Assembly: GCF_002303925.1 (NCBI RefSeq)
Contig: NZ_MRCS01000010.1
Location: 82,273-146,272 of the forward strand
Source of the DNA: Pseudomonas sp. ACN8
GTDB taxonomy: Bacteria; Pseudomonadota; Gammaproteobacteria; Pseudomonadales; Pseudomonadaceae
Direction of reading: 5' to 3'
Length of the DNA: 64,000 nt
Part shown: in pieces, positions 1 to 9,714 of the stretch
Layout: each line of letters opens with the position of its first letter
How positions within the stretch are numbered: the stretch's first letter is position 1
Translations under genes and position numbers: made by a program
The notes under the pieces: generated by a model
What the model was told of the DNA's origin: nothing
What the model saw: only the letters and a program-made list of their open reading frames with translations
Database searches by the model: none

Positions 1-109
1 CGCAAATGGGCCCGTAGCATACCATCGCAAGTCACCCCGTCGCAGTTGACGAAGATCAAGCTTAGGAGTCCGATAGGGAGCCTGGTAAAACGACCTATGG
101 AGAGTTCTG

Positions 110-1087
110 ATGGCAAAGCGTATCCAGTTCCGCGCCCATGGCGGCCCCGAAGTGCTCGAATACGTGGATTATCAACCCGCCGAGCCAGGTCCGAAGGAAG
201 TGCGCGTGACCAACAAGGCCATCGGCCTGAACTTCATCGACACTTATTACCGCAGCGGTTTGTATCCACCGCCATCTCTGCCGTCCGGTGTCGGTTCAGA
301 GGGTGCGGGCGTGGTCGAGGCGGTGGGCAGCGACGTGACCCGTTTCAAGATCGGCGATCGCGTGGCCTATGGCAGCGGGCCACTGGGCGCCTACAGCGAT
401 GTTCACGTCTTGCCCGAGGCCAATCTGGTGAAACTGCCGGACGCCATCAGCTTCGAACAGGCGGCCGGCGTGATGCTCAAGGGCCTGACCGTGCAGTACC
501 TGCTGCGTCAGACGTATGAACTCAGGGGTGGCGAAACCATCCTGTTCCATGCCGCGGCCGGCGGAGTCGGTTCCCTGGCCTGCCAGTGGGCCAGGGCCTT
601 GGGCGTGAAGTTGATCGGCACTGTCAGCTCAGCGGAGAAAGCCGCGCTGGCCAAGGCCAACGGCGCCTGGGCGACCATCGACTACAGCCATGAAAATGTC
701 GCGCAACGCGTGCTGGAATTGACCGACGGCAAAAAAGTCCCGGTGGTGTACGACGGCGTTGGCAAGGACACCTGGCTGACTTCACTCGACAGCGTAGCGC
801 CGCGTGGGCTGGTGGTGAGTTTCGGCAATGCGTCCGGCGCGGTCGACGGCGTGAACCTGGGGATCCTGGCGGGGAAAGGCTCGCTGTACGTGACCCGGCC
901 GACCCTGAGCACTTATGCGAACAACGCCGAGAGCCTGCAACGCATGGCCGAGGAGTTGTTCGAGATGATCATCGGCGGCAAGCTGACCGTGGACATCAGC
1001 CAGCGTTATCCACTGGCTGAAGCGGCGAAGGCGCAGACCGAGTTGTCGGCGCGGCGCACGACGGGCTCGGTGGTGTTGTTGCCCTGA
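110..1087 (+). CDS. qor: NADPH:quinone oxidoreductase, zinc-independent MDR family
   Basis: The 325-residue product is a quinone oxidoreductase of the medium-chain dehydrogenase/reductase superfamily, which reduces quinones with NADPH in the cytoplasm. The N-terminal GroES-like half runs to about residue 125. The Rossmann half carries the nucleotide-binding motif AAAGGVG near residues 148-154. The Zn ligands of the alcohol dehydrogenases are not seen, as expected for QOR. The ATG follows a GGAG-type site (TATGGAGAG) by about 7 nt. It lies next to tsaC and dprA as in other Pseudomonas. Length is normal for the family (about 325). Confidence 0.93.
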   Translation: MAKRIQFRAHGGPEVLEYVDYQPAEPGPKEVRVTNKAIGLNFIDTYYRSGLYPPPSLPSGVGSEGAGVVEAVGSDVTRFKIGDRVAYGSGPLGAYSDVHVLPEANLVKLPDAISFEQAAGVMLKGLTVQYLLRQTYELRGGETILFHAAAGGVGSLACQWARALGVKLIGTVSSAEKAALAKANGAWATIDYSHENVAQRVLELTDGKKVPVVYDGVGKDTWLTSLDSVAPRGLVVSFGNASGAVDGVNLGILAGKGSLYVTRPTLSTYANNAESLQRMAEELFEMIIGGKLTVDISQRYPLAEAAKAQTELSARRTTGSVVLLP

Positions 1088-1114
1088 CTGACGCCATCGG
1101 CGGAACGCCGCCCG

Positions 1115-1187
1115 GAACAAGCTCGCTCCCACAGGGGATTTGTGTTCGACACAGAACCCATGTGGGAACGAGCCTGTTCGCGATGGG
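1115..1187. repeat. REP pair (inverted) between qor and tsaC
   Basis: Two Pseudomonas REP-like units face each other: AACAAGCTCGCTCCCACAGG at 1115-1134 and TGTGGGAACGAGCCTGTTCG at 1161-1180. They flank a 26-nt loop and form a REP doublet between convergent genes, a common place for these elements. The doublet may act as a transcription barrier; no T-run follows. Confidence 0.8.
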
Positions 1188-1199
1188 CGCACCTGGGTA

Positions 1200-1757
1200 T
1201 CAGTCCGGGCGCACAACCCTGCCGGTCGCCAGATCGCGAATCACGCTCGGGTTCTTGCGCCCGCCCAGATTGCCACCCAGCACCAGATCCACCTGGCCAC
1301 GGAAATACTGTTCGACTCGAATTCGCGTACGCGCCGCCGGGCGCCCCTGCGGGTTGGCCGACGTCGACACCAGCGGCCCGACCAGCGCGCACAAGTCCCG
1401 CACCATCGGGTGATCGCTGACCCGCAGCGCCACGGTTTCATGCACGCCGGTAATCCACTCCGGCAACAGGTTCTGGTGCGGCACCAACCAGGTGTTCGGA
1501 CCCGGCCAGGTGCTGGCCATGCGGTCCATCCACAACTCAGGGAAGTCCTCGAAAAGGAAATCGAACTGACGGATGTTGTCGGCGACCAGAATCAGCCCCT
1601 TATCCATAGAACGGCCCTTGATCAGCAGCAGACGTTCCACCGCTTCCTCGTCCCACGGGTCGCAACCCAGGCCCCAGACTGCTTCGGTTGGGTAGGCAAT
1701 CACCGCCCCGGCGCGAATTGCTTGCGCGGCTTGTTGCACACGCCAACTGTTGACCAT
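1200..1757 (-). CDS. tsaC: threonylcarbamoyl-AMP synthase (YrdC/Sua5 family)
   Basis: The 185-residue product makes threonylcarbamoyl-AMP from threonine, bicarbonate and ATP, the first step of the t6A37 modification of ANN-reading tRNAs. The YrdC-type signature [14 protein letters not shown] is near residues 21-34, followed by KGRSMDKG and the late motif [13 protein letters not shown] chose the ATG at 1757 because GGAG lies 8 nt upstream; a GTG three codons further up lacks proper spacing. It is probably cotranscribed with dprA and the gene beyond it, all on the minus strand. Confidence 0.93.
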   Translation of the reverse strand: MVNSWRVQQAAQAIRAGAVIAYPTEAVWGLGCDPWDEEAVERLLLIKGRSMDKGLILVADNIRQFDFLFEDFPELWMDRMASTWPGPNTWLVPHQNLLPEWITGVHETVALRVSDHPMVRDLCALVGPLVSTSANPQGRPAARTRIRVEQYFRGQVDLVLGGNLGGRKNPSVIRDLATGRVVRPD

Positions 1758-1811
1758 GAAAAACACTCCAGACTAAGGCTCTGCGCAGTTTACCGATCTT
1801 GTTTATAAAAC

Positions 1812-2918
1812 CTAGCTCACCCTTGCAAACCAGCGCCCGCTTTCGCACACGGCACGGCCATCCATTTCCAGTTCCGTCAACGCCGCCAGCACTTTCGGCA
1901 AGGCCCAGCCGCTTGCATCGGCCAGTGCTTCACTGGTGAGAGGCGCGGAAAGCAGCAGTTTCAACAGCGGGTGAGTCGTTGCAGGGGTGCAGATTTCTGT
2001 GGATAACGGCAGTCGTTGCCAGCCGCGCAAGGCTTCGAGGATATGTTCGATGGTTTCCACCAGCACCGCACCGTCCCGGATCAACTGATGACAGCCGCGG
2101 GCGCCGGGGTGATGGATCGACCCAGGCATCGCAAACACCTCCCGCCCCTGTTCCGCCGCCAGCCTCGCGGTGATCAGTGAACCGCTGGCGACACTGGCTT
2201 CGACCACCAGCACCCCGAGAGACAAACCACTGATGATCCGGTTGCGCCGGGGGAAGTTGCCGGCGCTGGGCCCAGCGTCCAGCGGAAACTCCGAAAGCAC
2301 TGCGCTGCCCATAGCGATCATGGCGTCCGCCAGGCGTTTGTTTCGCTGTGGATAAAACTTCTCGAGCCCCGTACCGAGCACACCGACCGTTTGCCCGCCG
2401 ACGTCGAGCGCGGCCTGGTGCGCGGCGGCATCAATGCCCAGGGCCAAGCCGCTGGTAATGACAAAACCGGCACCTGCCAGGCTGCGGGAAAATGCGGCAG
2501 CGGTGTCCATTCCTGGCCGGGATGCGCGACGGCTGCCAACCATCGCCAGTTGTGGTTTTTCCAGAATACCCGGATCGCCCGCGACAAATAACAATGGTGG
2601 TGCATCGCTGATTTGTGCCAGCAGGGCCGGGTAGTCCGGCTGGTCCCACATCAGTAAATGCTGGGCCGGGCGCTCCAGCCAGGCCAATGCATGACTGGCG
2701 CCATCACGGATTTCAGTGCTACGCCTGGCCTCGGAACAGACCAGTGGCAAACCCAGCGCGCGCCAGGCACTGGCCGGTGCGCTGATCGCTTTGGACGCCG
2801 AGCCAAAGGCTTCAAGCAGCTTCTTGAACCGTGCCGGACCGAGTTCCGGCAAACGGTGCAGACGTAATCGAGCTTCCAGTTCCGCGGGGGAAACCGGTGT
2901 AACAGCAGGCAGCGACAT
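1812..2918 (-). CDS. dprA: DNA-processing protein DprA (Smf)
   Basis: This 368-residue cytoplasmic protein binds incoming single-stranded DNA and loads RecA during transformation. The Rossmann-like DprA domain shows GSRRASRPG, SGLALGIDAAAH and GTGLEKFYP. It continues with FPRRNRIISGL and ends in a winged-helix region (about residues 300-368). The gene lies about 80 nt downstream of the LysM-family gene on the same strand, and its 3' end is 55 nt from tsaC. Two perfect DnaA boxes fall inside the coding DNA (1998 and 2347). Length is normal. Confidence 0.95.
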   Translation of the reverse strand: MSLPAVTPVSPAELEARLRLHRLPELGPARFKKLLEAFGSASKAISAPASAWRALGLPLVCSEARRSTEIRDGASHALAWLERPAQHLLMWDQPDYPALLAQISDAPPLLFVAGDPGILEKPQLAMVGSRRASRPGMDTAAAFSRSLAGAGFVITSGLALGIDAAAHQAALDVGGQTVGVLGTGLEKFYPQRNKRLADAMIAMGSAVLSEFPLDAGPSAGNFPRRNRIISGLSLGVLVVEASVASGSLITARLAAEQGREVFAMPGSIHHPGARGCHQLIRDGAVLVETIEHILEALRGWQRLPLSTEICTPATTHPLLKLLLSAPLTSEALADASGWALPKVLAALTELEMDGRAVCESGRWFARVS

Positions 2919-2999
2919 GGATCATCCTTGATCGTAATAAGCCCCCGTACAAACGGGAATAAGCTGTGGATAACTCTGTTGGTAACTTGTGAAGCACGC

Positions 3000-3824
3000 T
3001 TACGGATTTCGCACCTTGTCCATCACCGACAGCGAGCGCGAAGCGCTGAGCACCAGCCCATAACTGAGTTTGTCGTAGGTACGGAAAACCATCAGCAGAC
3101 CGGCGCGCTCATCGGGAATTTTCAACGGCTGACCGGTAATCTGGTCGCGCACGGTTTCGCCGGTCTTCATTACCGCCAGCAGATTGCCTTCGGCCAGGCC
3201 GTCGCGCTGCCCCCTGTTCAGCGTAACCACGTCCAACTCGCCGATCTGCGTGACCCCACGCGGTACATCGATGATCAAACCGTTGATTTCGTGGCTCGGT
3301 GCGCTGGGCGTGAAGGTCGAGTTGATCGCGTGCTCTTCACCGCTAAACAAACGATCGCCGAGGCGGACCTCCTGGGTCGTGCGTTGCAACTCCAGGGTAG
3401 CGACGTCGCCTTCGGTCGCCACGACCTCACCGCTGCCGATGTCGTCGGCGTTGATCCCAAGAATCTCCTTGCTCTGCGGATCGGTGTAGACCTTGCCTTG
3501 GCGGAAGATGCCATACGCCGGTTGCGCCGGATCGAAATGGCCACGGGCAAAGATGCGGTCACCCGCGCCGCTGAGTACGCGTTCGGAATCGCCAGCGACG
3601 ATGTAAGGCGCCTTGTCGAAATCCTCGGCCTTGTCGACGATGCGGTTGCTCAGCAGAAAGCTGTTGATGGATTTCAGCGCAATGCCGGGGATAGCCTCGG
3701 TTGCCGGGCTGCTACGCACCTGAGGCGACAGCTTTATGGTGGGAATATCTTCCCGAAGTTGCACTTGCCCGTACGCCCAACCGGCCGAGGCCAGCAGCAG
3801 CAGGGCGAGTAGTGATTTCCTCAT
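3000..3824 (-). CDS. LysM-family envelope protein lacking its LysM domain
   Basis: The product has 274 residues and a clear Sec signal peptide (MRKSLLALLLLASAGWAYG). It matches the Pseudomonas protein family normally found between dprA and def, which as I recall is about 341 residues long with a LysM peptidoglycan-binding domain directly after the signal peptide. Here the mature protein goes from VQLRED straight into PTIKLSPQVRSS, which in the family lies after the LysM module. About 67 residues seem to be missing without a frame change. The C-terminal region (KSINSFLLSNRIVDKAEDF through MDKVRNP) looks intact. Function of the family is not established; the deletion should remove wall binding. 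Confidence 0.85.
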   Translation of the reverse strand: MRKSLLALLLLASAGWAYGQVQLREDIPTIKLSPQVRSSPATEAIPGIALKSINSFLLSNRIVDKAEDFDKAPYIVAGDSERVLSGAGDRIFARGHFDPAQPAYGIFRQGKVYTDPQSKEILGINADDIGSGEVVATEGDVATLELQRTTQEVRLGDRLFSGEEHAINSTFTPSAPSHEINGLIIDVPRGVTQIGELDVVTLNRGQRDGLAEGNLLAVMKTGETVRDQITGQPLKIPDERAGLLMVFRTYDKLSYGLVLSASRSLSVMDKVRNP

Positions 3825-4008
3825 GCGGTGAATCCCTTTATTATGTGCATTCGCGTGAAACGCCAGAGCCGTCAGAGGCTCGCTCCCTGCTTGCTTATCA
3901 AGACTTGCTTGTCAACAAAAGGGAGCTACGTTTTACAACGGTAGCCTGCATCTTCGGACCGCCAGGCCATCGACCCGACCTTACTTCACACGTGCACTAA
4001 TCAAGCTT

Positions 4009-4515
4009 ATGGCCATTTTAGACATCCTCGAATTCCCTGATCCGCGTCTGCGCACTATCGCCAAGCCAGTGGCCGTAGTGGACGACGAAGTGCGTCAGTT
4101 GGTCGACGACATGTTTGAAACAATGTATGAAGCGCCTGGCATCGGCCTCGCCGCTACCCAGGTCAACGTGCACAAACGTATCGTCGTGATGGACCTCTCC
4201 GAAGACCGCAGCGAACCACGAGTGTTCATCAACCCCGAGTTCGAACCGCTGACCGACGAGATGGGCCAGTATCAGGAAGGCTGCCTGTCGGTGCCGGGCT
4301 TCTACGAAAACGTAGATCGCCCACAACGGGTCAAGGTCAAGGCACTGGACCGCGACGGCCAGCCTTACGAACTGATCGCCGAAGATTTGCTCGCCGTGTG
4401 CATCCAGCACGAATGCGACCACCTCAACGGCAAATTGTTCGTCGATTACCTGTCGACGCTCAAACGCGACCGCATCAAGAAGAAACTGGAAAAGCTTCAT
4501 CGCCAGAACGCCTGA
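4009..4515 (+). CDS. def: peptide deformylase
   Basis: This 168-residue metalloenzyme removes the N-formyl group from nascent proteins. All three family motifs are present: GIGLAATQ (residues 44-51), EGCLS (90-94, metal ligand Cys92) and HECDH (134-138, two His ligands and catalytic Glu135). The gene is divergent from the LysM-family gene, so the 184-nt gap should hold both promoters. It precedes fmt, which adds the formyl group Def removes. Length is typical. Confidence 0.97.
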   Translation: MAILDILEFPDPRLRTIAKPVAVVDDEVRQLVDDMFETMYEAPGIGLAATQVNVHKRIVVMDLSEDRSEPRVFINPEFEPLTDEMGQYQEGCLSVPGFYENVDRPQRVKVKALDRDGQPYELIAEDLLAVCIQHECDHLNGKLFVDYLSTLKRDRIKKKLEKLHRQNA

Positions 4516-4525
4516 TGCCCATCTT

Positions 4526-4557
4526 CAAAGGCTTGCTGCGGCAAGCCTTTTTCTTTT
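4526..4557 (+). terminator. Rho-independent terminator after def
   Basis: The stem AAAGGCTTGC / GCAAGCCTTT with a 3-nt loop is followed by TTCTTTT. It sits between def and fmt and probably attenuates rather than fully separates them. Confidence 0.8.
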
Positions 4558-4572
4558 CAAGAGACGTCACCC

Positions 4573-5532
4573 ATGCCTGAGCCACTGCGCATTGTCTTTG
4601 CCGGCACCCCGGAATTCGCCGCCGAACACCTCAAGGCCCTGCTGAGCAGCCCTTACGAGATCGTCGCGGTCTACACTCAACCGGATCGTCCGGCCGGTCG
4701 CGGGCAAAAACTGATGCCGAGCCCGGTCAAGCAGCTTGCTCTGGAGAACAATATCCCGGTGCTGCAACCGCCGACCTTGCGCAATGAAGATGCTCAGGCT
4801 GAATTGGCTGCACTGAAGCCGGACCTGATGGTGGTCGTCGCCTACGGCCTGATCCTGCCGCAAGTGGTGCTGGATATTCCGCGCCTGGGTTGCATCAACA
4901 GTCACGCCTCGCTGCTGCCACGCTGGCGTGGTGCGGCGCCGATCCAGCGCGCCGTGGAAGCGGGGGACGCCGAAAGCGGTGTGACCGTGATGCGCATGGA
5001 AGCCGGGCTCGACACCGGGCCGATGCTGCTCAAGGTCGCTACGCCGATCAGCGCCGAAGACACCGGCGGCAGCCTGCATGATCGCCTGGCCGAAATGGGC
5101 CCGCCGGCCGTGGTCCAGGCGATTGCCGGCCTCGCCGCCGCAACCCTGGAGGGCGAAGTGCAGGACGACAGCCTGGCCACCTACGCGCACAAATTGAACA
5201 AGGACGAAGCACGCATCGACTGGAGTCGCCCGGCGGTTGAGCTGGAGCGTCTGGTCCGTGCCTTCAACCCGTGGCCAATCACCCACAGCACCTTGAACGG
5301 CGAAGCCCTGAAAGTGCTGGCCGCAAATCTGGCCGAAGGCAAAGGCGCCCCGGGTGAAATCCTCGGCGCCAGCAAGGACGGTCTGATCGTCGCGTGCGGC
5401 GAGCAGGCCTTGTGCCTGACCCGCCTGCAATTGCCCGGCGGCAAGGCGCTGAACTTCAGTGACCTGTTCAACAGCCGCCGTGAGAAATTCGCAGCCGGCA
5501 CTGTCCTCGGTCAAGCGGCGGACGCTCAATGA
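4573..5532 (+). CDS. fmt: methionyl-tRNA formyltransferase
   Basis: The 319-residue enzyme formylates initiator Met-tRNA with 10-formyl-tetrahydrofolate. The N-terminal formyltransferase domain begins [15 protein letters not shown] and contains the signature [17 protein letters not shown] near residues 112-128. The C-terminal tRNA-binding domain starts at about residue 205. Its last codons overlap the rsmB start by 4 nt (ATGA), showing translational coupling. Confidence 0.97.
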   Translation: MPEPLRIVFAGTPEFAAEHLKALLSSPYEIVAVYTQPDRPAGRGQKLMPSPVKQLALENNIPVLQPPTLRNEDAQAELAALKPDLMVVVAYGLILPQVVLDIPRLGCINSHASLLPRWRGAAPIQRAVEAGDAESGVTVMRMEAGLDTGPMLLKVATPISAEDTGGSLHDRLAEMGPPAVVQAIAGLAAATLEGEVQDDSLATYAHKLNKDEARIDWSRPAVELERLVRAFNPWPITHSTLNGEALKVLAANLAEGKGAPGEILGASKDGLIVACGEQALCLTRLQLPGGKALNFSDLFNSRREKFAAGTVLGQAADAQ

Positions 5533-6839
5533 ACCCGCGTCTGGCCGCCGCCAAGGCACTTGCCGCTGTCCTGAGCGGCAAAGCCTCGCTCAACAGTTCG
5601 CTGCCAACGCAGATGGACAAGGTCGAGGACCGTGATCGCGGCTTCACCCAGGACCTGGCGTTCGGGACCGCGCGCTGGCAGCCACGCTTGTCGGCACTGG
5701 CGGCCAAGCTGCTGCAGAAACCGTTCAAGGCCGCCGACGCCGATGTCGAGGCACTGTTGCTGGTCGGTCTCTATCAGCTGCTCTATACCCGCGTCCCGGC
5801 CCATGCCGCCATCGGTGAAACCGTCGGTTGCGCCGACAAGTTGAAAAAGCCCTGGGCCAAGGCGTTGCTCAACGCAGTGCTGCGTAATGCTCAACGCGAG
5901 AGCGAAACAATTTTCGCCGAGCTGGAACGCGATCCGGTGGTGCGCACCGCTCACCCGCGCTGGTTGCAGAAATCTTTGAAGGCGTTCTGGCCAGAGCAAT
6001 GGGAAGCCATTTGCGCGGCGAACAATGCGCATCCGCCGATGATCCTGCGGGTCAACCGTCGCCATCACAGCCGCGATGCCTACCTCGGTTTGCTGACTGA
6101 CGCGGGTATCGCCGCCACAGCATGTGTGTACAGCCGCGACGGCATCGTGCTCGACGCTGCCGCCGATGTGCGCAGCCTGCCGGGTTTCGCCGAGGGCTGG
6201 ATCAGCGTGCAGGACGAAGCCGCGCAACTGGCTGCCGATCTGCTCGACCTAGCGCCGGGCCAACGGGTGCTGGACGCCTGCTGTGCGCCAGGTGGCAAGA
6301 CCTGCCACATCCTCGAAGCCGAGCCAAAACTGGCCGGTGTCGTGGCGGTAGACCTGGAGGCCAAGCGGCTGGTGCGGGTGCGGGAAAACCTCGAACGCCT
6401 GAAACTGAGCGCCGAACTGATTGCCGCCGACGGTCGCGACACTCAGGCGTGGTGGGACGGCAAGCCGTTCCAGCGCATCCTGCTGGACGCGCCATGCTCG
6501 GCCACGGGTGTGATTCGTCGTCACCCGGACATCAAGCTGACCCGCCAACCCGACGACATCGCCGCGCTGGCGCTGCTACAGGGCGAGTTGCTCGACGCCA
6601 TGTGGACCACATTGGAGGTGGGTGGCATCCTGCTGTACGCCACCTGCTCCACGCTGCCAACCGAGAACACCGAAGTCATCGAAGCCTTCCTCGCCCGCAC
6701 GCCGGGTGCTCGTGAACTGGACCTCGCCACGGCGGCCGGCATCAAGCAGCCCCATGGTCGCCAGTTACTGGCCCAGGAAGGTGGCCACGACGGGTTCTAC
6801 TACGCCAAGCTGATCAAGATCGCCGCCGCGCGCGGTTAA
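5529..6839 (+). CDS. rsmB: 16S rRNA (cytosine-967-C5) methyltransferase RsmB (Sun)
   Basis: The 436-residue product methylates C967 of 16S rRNA. An N-terminal NusB-like RNA-binding domain (about residues 1-140) is followed by a SAM-dependent methyltransferase domain. That domain shows [10 protein letters not shown] near residue 248, the catalytic motif LDAPCSATG near 318-326, and ATCST near 372-376. It is the third gene of def-fmt-rsmB-trkA and overlaps fmt by 4 nt. Confidence 0.96.
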   Translation: MNPRLAAAKALAAVLSGKASLNSSLPTQMDKVEDRDRGFTQDLAFGTARWQPRLSALAAKLLQKPFKAADADVEALLLVGLYQLLYTRVPAHAAIGETVGCADKLKKPWAKALLNAVLRNAQRESETIFAELERDPVVRTAHPRWLQKSLKAFWPEQWEAICAANNAHPPMILRVNRRHHSRDAYLGLLTDAGIAATACVYSRDGIVLDAAADVRSLPGFAEGWISVQDEAAQLAADLLDLAPGQRVLDACCAPGGKTCHILEAEPKLAGVVAVDLEAKRLVRVRENLERLKLSAELIAADGRDTQAWWDGKPFQRILLDAPCSATGVIRRHPDIKLTRQPDDIAALALLQGELLDAMWTTLEVGGILLYATCSTLPTENTEVIEAFLARTPGARELDLATAAGIKQPHGRQLLAQEGGHDGFYYAKLIKIAAARG

Positions 6840-6861
6840 ATGGATTCAATGGAGTGACTGG

Positions 6862-8238
6862 ATGAAAATCATCATCCTTGGTGCAGGGCAGGTCGGCGGT
6901 TCGCTGGCGGAACACCTGGCCAGCGAAGCCAACGATATTACTGTGGTCGACACCGATGGCGAACGCCTGCGCGACCTTGGCGACCGCCTGGACATTCGCA
7001 CGGTGCAGGGTCGCGGTTCATTCCCGACGGTGCTGCGTCAGGCCGGTGCCGATGACGCCGACATGCTGGTCGCCGTAACCAACAGCGACGAAACCAACAT
7101 GGTCGCCTGCCAGGTCGCCCACACCCTGTTCCACACCCCGACCAAGATCGCCCGGGTTCGCGAAGCCGCGTACCTGACCCGCGAAGAGCAGTTGTTCCAG
7201 AACGAAGCGATTCCGGTGGACGTGCTGATCAGTCCGGAACAAGTGGTCACCAACTACATCAAGCGTCTGATCCAGCACCCTGGTGCCTTGCAGGTGATCG
7301 ACTTCGCCGAAGGCAAGGCGCAACTGGTGGCGGTGCGGGCGTACTACGGCGGGCCGCTGGTGGGCCAGCAGCTGCGGCAATTGCGTGAACACATGCCGAA
7401 CGTGGAAACCCGCGTCGCGGCGATTTTCCGTCGTGACCGGCCGATCCTGCCCCAGGGCGACACAGTGATCGAGGCCGACGACGAAGTATTTTTCATCGCC
7501 GCCAAGGCGAACATTCGTGCGGTGATGAGCGAAATGCGCCGTCTCGACGAAACTTATAAACGCATTGTCATCGCCGGTGGCGGGCAGATCGGCGAACGTC
7601 TGGCCGAAGCCATCGAAAGCCGTTATCAGGTAAAGATCATCGAGATGAATCCGGCACGTTGCCGTCATCTCTCGGACCACCTCGACAGCACGGTGGTGTT
7701 GCAAGGCAGTGCTTCGGACCGCGACCTGCTGATGGAGGAGAACATTGCCGACGCCGACCTTTTCCTGGCCCTGACCAACGACGACGAAGCCAACATCATG
7801 TCATCGTTGCTGGCCAAGCGCCTGGGCGCGAAGAAGGTGATGACCATCATCAACAACCCGGCTTATGTCGATCTGATCCAGGGCGGCGACATCGACATCG
7901 CCATCAGCCCGCAACTGGCGACCATCGGCACCTTGCTGGCCCACGTGCGCCGGGGCGACATCGTCAGCGTGCACTCACTGCGCCGGGGCGCGGCAGAAGC
8001 CATCGAGGCGATTGCCCATGGCGATGCGAAATCGAGCAAGGTGATCGGCAAGGCCATCGAAAACATCGGCCTGCCGCCGGGCACCACCATCGGTGCGATT
8101 ATCCGCGACGAAGAAGTGATCATCGCCCACGACGACACCGTGATCGAAGCGGGCGACCATGTGATTCTGTTCCTTGTGGATAAAAAGCATATTCGCGATG
8201 TGGAGAAGCTGTTCCATGTGGGGTTGAGTTTCTTCTGA
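6862..8238 (+). CDS. trkA: Trk system potassium uptake protein TrkA
   Basis: The 458-residue cytoplasmic regulatory subunit of the Trk K+ transporter binds NAD(H). It has two tandem RCK units: the first opens with [16 protein letters not shown] (residues 3-18) and the second with [16 protein letters not shown] near residues 236-251. Each unit has its own TrkA-C subdomain. The transmembrane partner (TrkH/TrkI) is not in the window. The gene starts 22 nt after rsmB and ends the operon before a REP pair. A perfect DnaA box lies near the 3' end (8175). Confidence 0.96.
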   Translation: MKIIILGAGQVGGSLAEHLASEANDITVVDTDGERLRDLGDRLDIRTVQGRGSFPTVLRQAGADDADMLVAVTNSDETNMVACQVAHTLFHTPTKIARVREAAYLTREEQLFQNEAIPVDVLISPEQVVTNYIKRLIQHPGALQVIDFAEGKAQLVAVRAYYGGPLVGQQLRQLREHMPNVETRVAAIFRRDRPILPQGDTVIEADDEVFFIAAKANIRAVMSEMRRLDETYKRIVIAGGGQIGERLAEAIESRYQVKIIEMNPARCRHLSDHLDSTVVLQGSASDRDLLMEENIADADLFLALTNDDEANIMSSLLAKRLGAKKVMTIINNPAYVDLIQGGDIDIAISPQLATIGTLLAHVRRGDIVSVHSLRRGAAEAIEAIAHGDAKSSKVIGKAIENIGLPPGTTIGAIIRDEEVIIAHDDTVIEAGDHVILFLVDKKHIRDVEKLFHVGLSFF

Positions 8239-8263
8239 TCCGGATTTAGCGCTGTCCTGACTT

Positions 8264-8364
8264 TGTAGGAGCGAGCCCTGCTCGCGATGGTCGTCAACGA
8301 TAATGCTGGAAACCAGACACCCCGCGTCGCTCTCGGGTTCATCGCGAGCAAGCTCGCTCCTACA
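8264..8364. repeat. REP doublet downstream of trkA
   Basis: TGTAGGAGCGAGCCCTGCTC begins at 8265 and the inverted copy ATCGCGAGCAAGCTCGCTCC lies at 8341-8360, followed by TACA. The pair is a typical Pseudomonas REP doublet between trkA and the TPR gene. Confidence 0.85.
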
Positions 8365-8404
8365 ATAAATCAACCCCTGACATGCCTCACGCAAGGAATC
8401 CACC

Positions 8405-8719
8405 ATGATCGAATCCCTGGAAAAAATGCTCGCCAAGGGTGTGGATAACTCATTGCTGCGCTTCGGTCTGGGCAAGGGCTATCTGGATCTGGGGGAAAAC
8501 GCCAAGGCTGCGGAGCATTTTCAACGCTGCGTCGAATTCGATCCGAAGTATTCGGCGGCGTGGAAATTACTGGGCAAGGCCCATCTGGCGCTGGCGGACT
8601 TTGCGGCCGCGCGGCAGGCCTGGGAGCAAGGCCTGGAAGCCGCTCGCGCCCATGGCGACAAGCAGGCCGAGAAGGAAATGACGGTGTTCCTGAAGAAGCT
8701 CGAGCGTCAGGCGCACTGA
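8405..8719 (+). CDS. small tetratricopeptide-repeat protein
   Basis: The 104-residue protein has at least two TPR-like helical repeats (LLRFGLGKGYLDLGENAKAA and its successor around YSAAWKLLGKAHLALADFAAARQ). No signal peptide is seen, so it is probably a cytoplasmic scaffold. An AAGGA site lies 7 nt before the ATG. A perfect DnaA box overlaps codons 13-15 (8441). It faces lpxL convergently. The function is unknown to me; orthologues occupy the same place in other Pseudomonas. Confidence 0.8.
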   Translation: MIESLEKMLAKGVDNSLLRFGLGKGYLDLGENAKAAEHFQRCVEFDPKYSAAWKLLGKAHLALADFAAARQAWEQGLEAARAHGDKQAEKEMTVFLKKLERQAH

Positions 8720-8736
8720 TCAGACGAATGAACGGT

Positions 8737-8770
8737 TGTGGATAACCCCCCGATGCCAAGGTTATCCACA
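8737..8770. promoter_or_regulatory. inverted pair of perfect DnaA boxes
   Basis: TGTGGATAACC (8737-8747) and GGTTATCCACA (8760-8770) form an 11-bp inverted repeat with a 12-nt spacer between the convergent TPR and lpxL genes. Each arm contains a consensus DnaA box. It could be a DnaA site, a bidirectional hairpin, or both; there is no T-run. Confidence 0.6.
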
Positions 8771-8786
8771 GATCATTCCAATCGAC

Positions 8787-9674
8787 TCAATACCAACGCT
8801 CTTCACCCGGTGGGCGCTTCTTGAAGCGCTTCATGCTCCACATATACTGGCTCGGATAAGCCCGCACATAGCGCTCGACCACCTGGCTCATGGCCGCACA
8901 GGATTCCGCTGTATCGGTGCTGTACATGGCTTCTGGCGCGGCTTCAAGGATCACCTTGTAGCCGGAACCGTCCGGCAGGCGCAGGGCGTGCAGGAACACG
9001 CCGACCGCTTTGCCGCCCGCGAGCATGTTCGGCACAAACTTGCTGGTCAGCGCCTGAGTGGCGAAGAACGGCACGAAGATCCCGGCGGATTCGGATGGTT
9101 CCGGGTCAGCGGGAATGCCCACTGCCCCCCCTTTGCGCACTTCCTTGATGACACTGAGGATGCCTTCCTTTGTGGAAGCGGCAACCTTGTTACCCAACTG
9201 CACCCGCTGCTTTTGCAACAATTCATCCACCGCCTTCAACTTCGGCGGACGGTAGAAAATGATCGGTTTGCACTGGCTGCAATAGAAGTGGTTGAGCACT
9301 TCCCAGTTGCCCAGGTGGCTGGTGATGCCGACCACGCCTTTGCCGGAGGCGAGGGCGTCCTTCAATATGTCGAGGCCTTCGACCTCGCGCACCAGGTCGA
9401 TGGAGCGCTCGGCCGGCCAGATCCAGGCGCAGGCGCTTTCGGTCAGGGACTTGCCGATGTCCTTCAGGCTCTGGCCCACCAGGCGTTCACGCTCGGCGGG
9501 GTCCATGTCCGGAAAGCACTTGGACAGATTGATCCGCACCACGTCGCGGGAACGGTTCGGGGTTTTCCACATGACCCAGCCAATCGCCGAGCCCACGGCC
9601 TGCACGGCCCGCCACGGAAGCAGGGCAAACAGCCGCAGAGCGCCTACCAGCAAGGCGCCTTTCAACTTATCCAC
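8787..9674 (-). CDS. lpxL: lipid A biosynthesis lauroyl acyltransferase (LpxL/HtrB family)
   Basis: The 295-residue inner-membrane enzyme adds a secondary acyl chain to lipid A. The catalytic HX4E motif of the family is present as SHLGNWE in the middle of the protein. An N-terminal hydrophobic stretch (GALRLFALLPWRAVQAVG) anchors it. The start is GTG at 9674, which lies inside a perfect DnaA box (9667-9675). This is the position of the HtrB1-type paralogue in Pseudomonas; which acyl position it serves cannot be told here. Confidence 0.9.
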   Translation of the reverse strand: MDKLKGALLVGALRLFALLPWRAVQAVGSAIGWVMWKTPNRSRDVVRINLSKCFPDMDPAERERLVGQSLKDIGKSLTESACAWIWPAERSIDLVREVEGLDILKDALASGKGVVGITSHLGNWEVLNHFYCSQCKPIIFYRPPKLKAVDELLQKQRVQLGNKVAASTKEGILSVIKEVRKGGAVGIPADPEPSESAGIFVPFFATQALTSKFVPNMLAGGKAVGVFLHALRLPDGSGYKVILEAAPEAMYSTDTAESCAAMSQVVERYVRAYPSQYMWSMKRFKKRPPGEERWY

Positions 9675-9675
9675 A
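9667..9675. promoter_or_regulatory. DnaA box overlapping the lpxL start codon
   Basis: TTATCCACA covers the GTG start of lpxL and its first codons. The overlap is plain; whether DnaA affects the gene is unknown. Confidence 0.5.
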
Positions 9676-9714
9676 GGTCACTCCTGATTTTGTGCTGTGC
9701 GCGAGGCGGCCATT

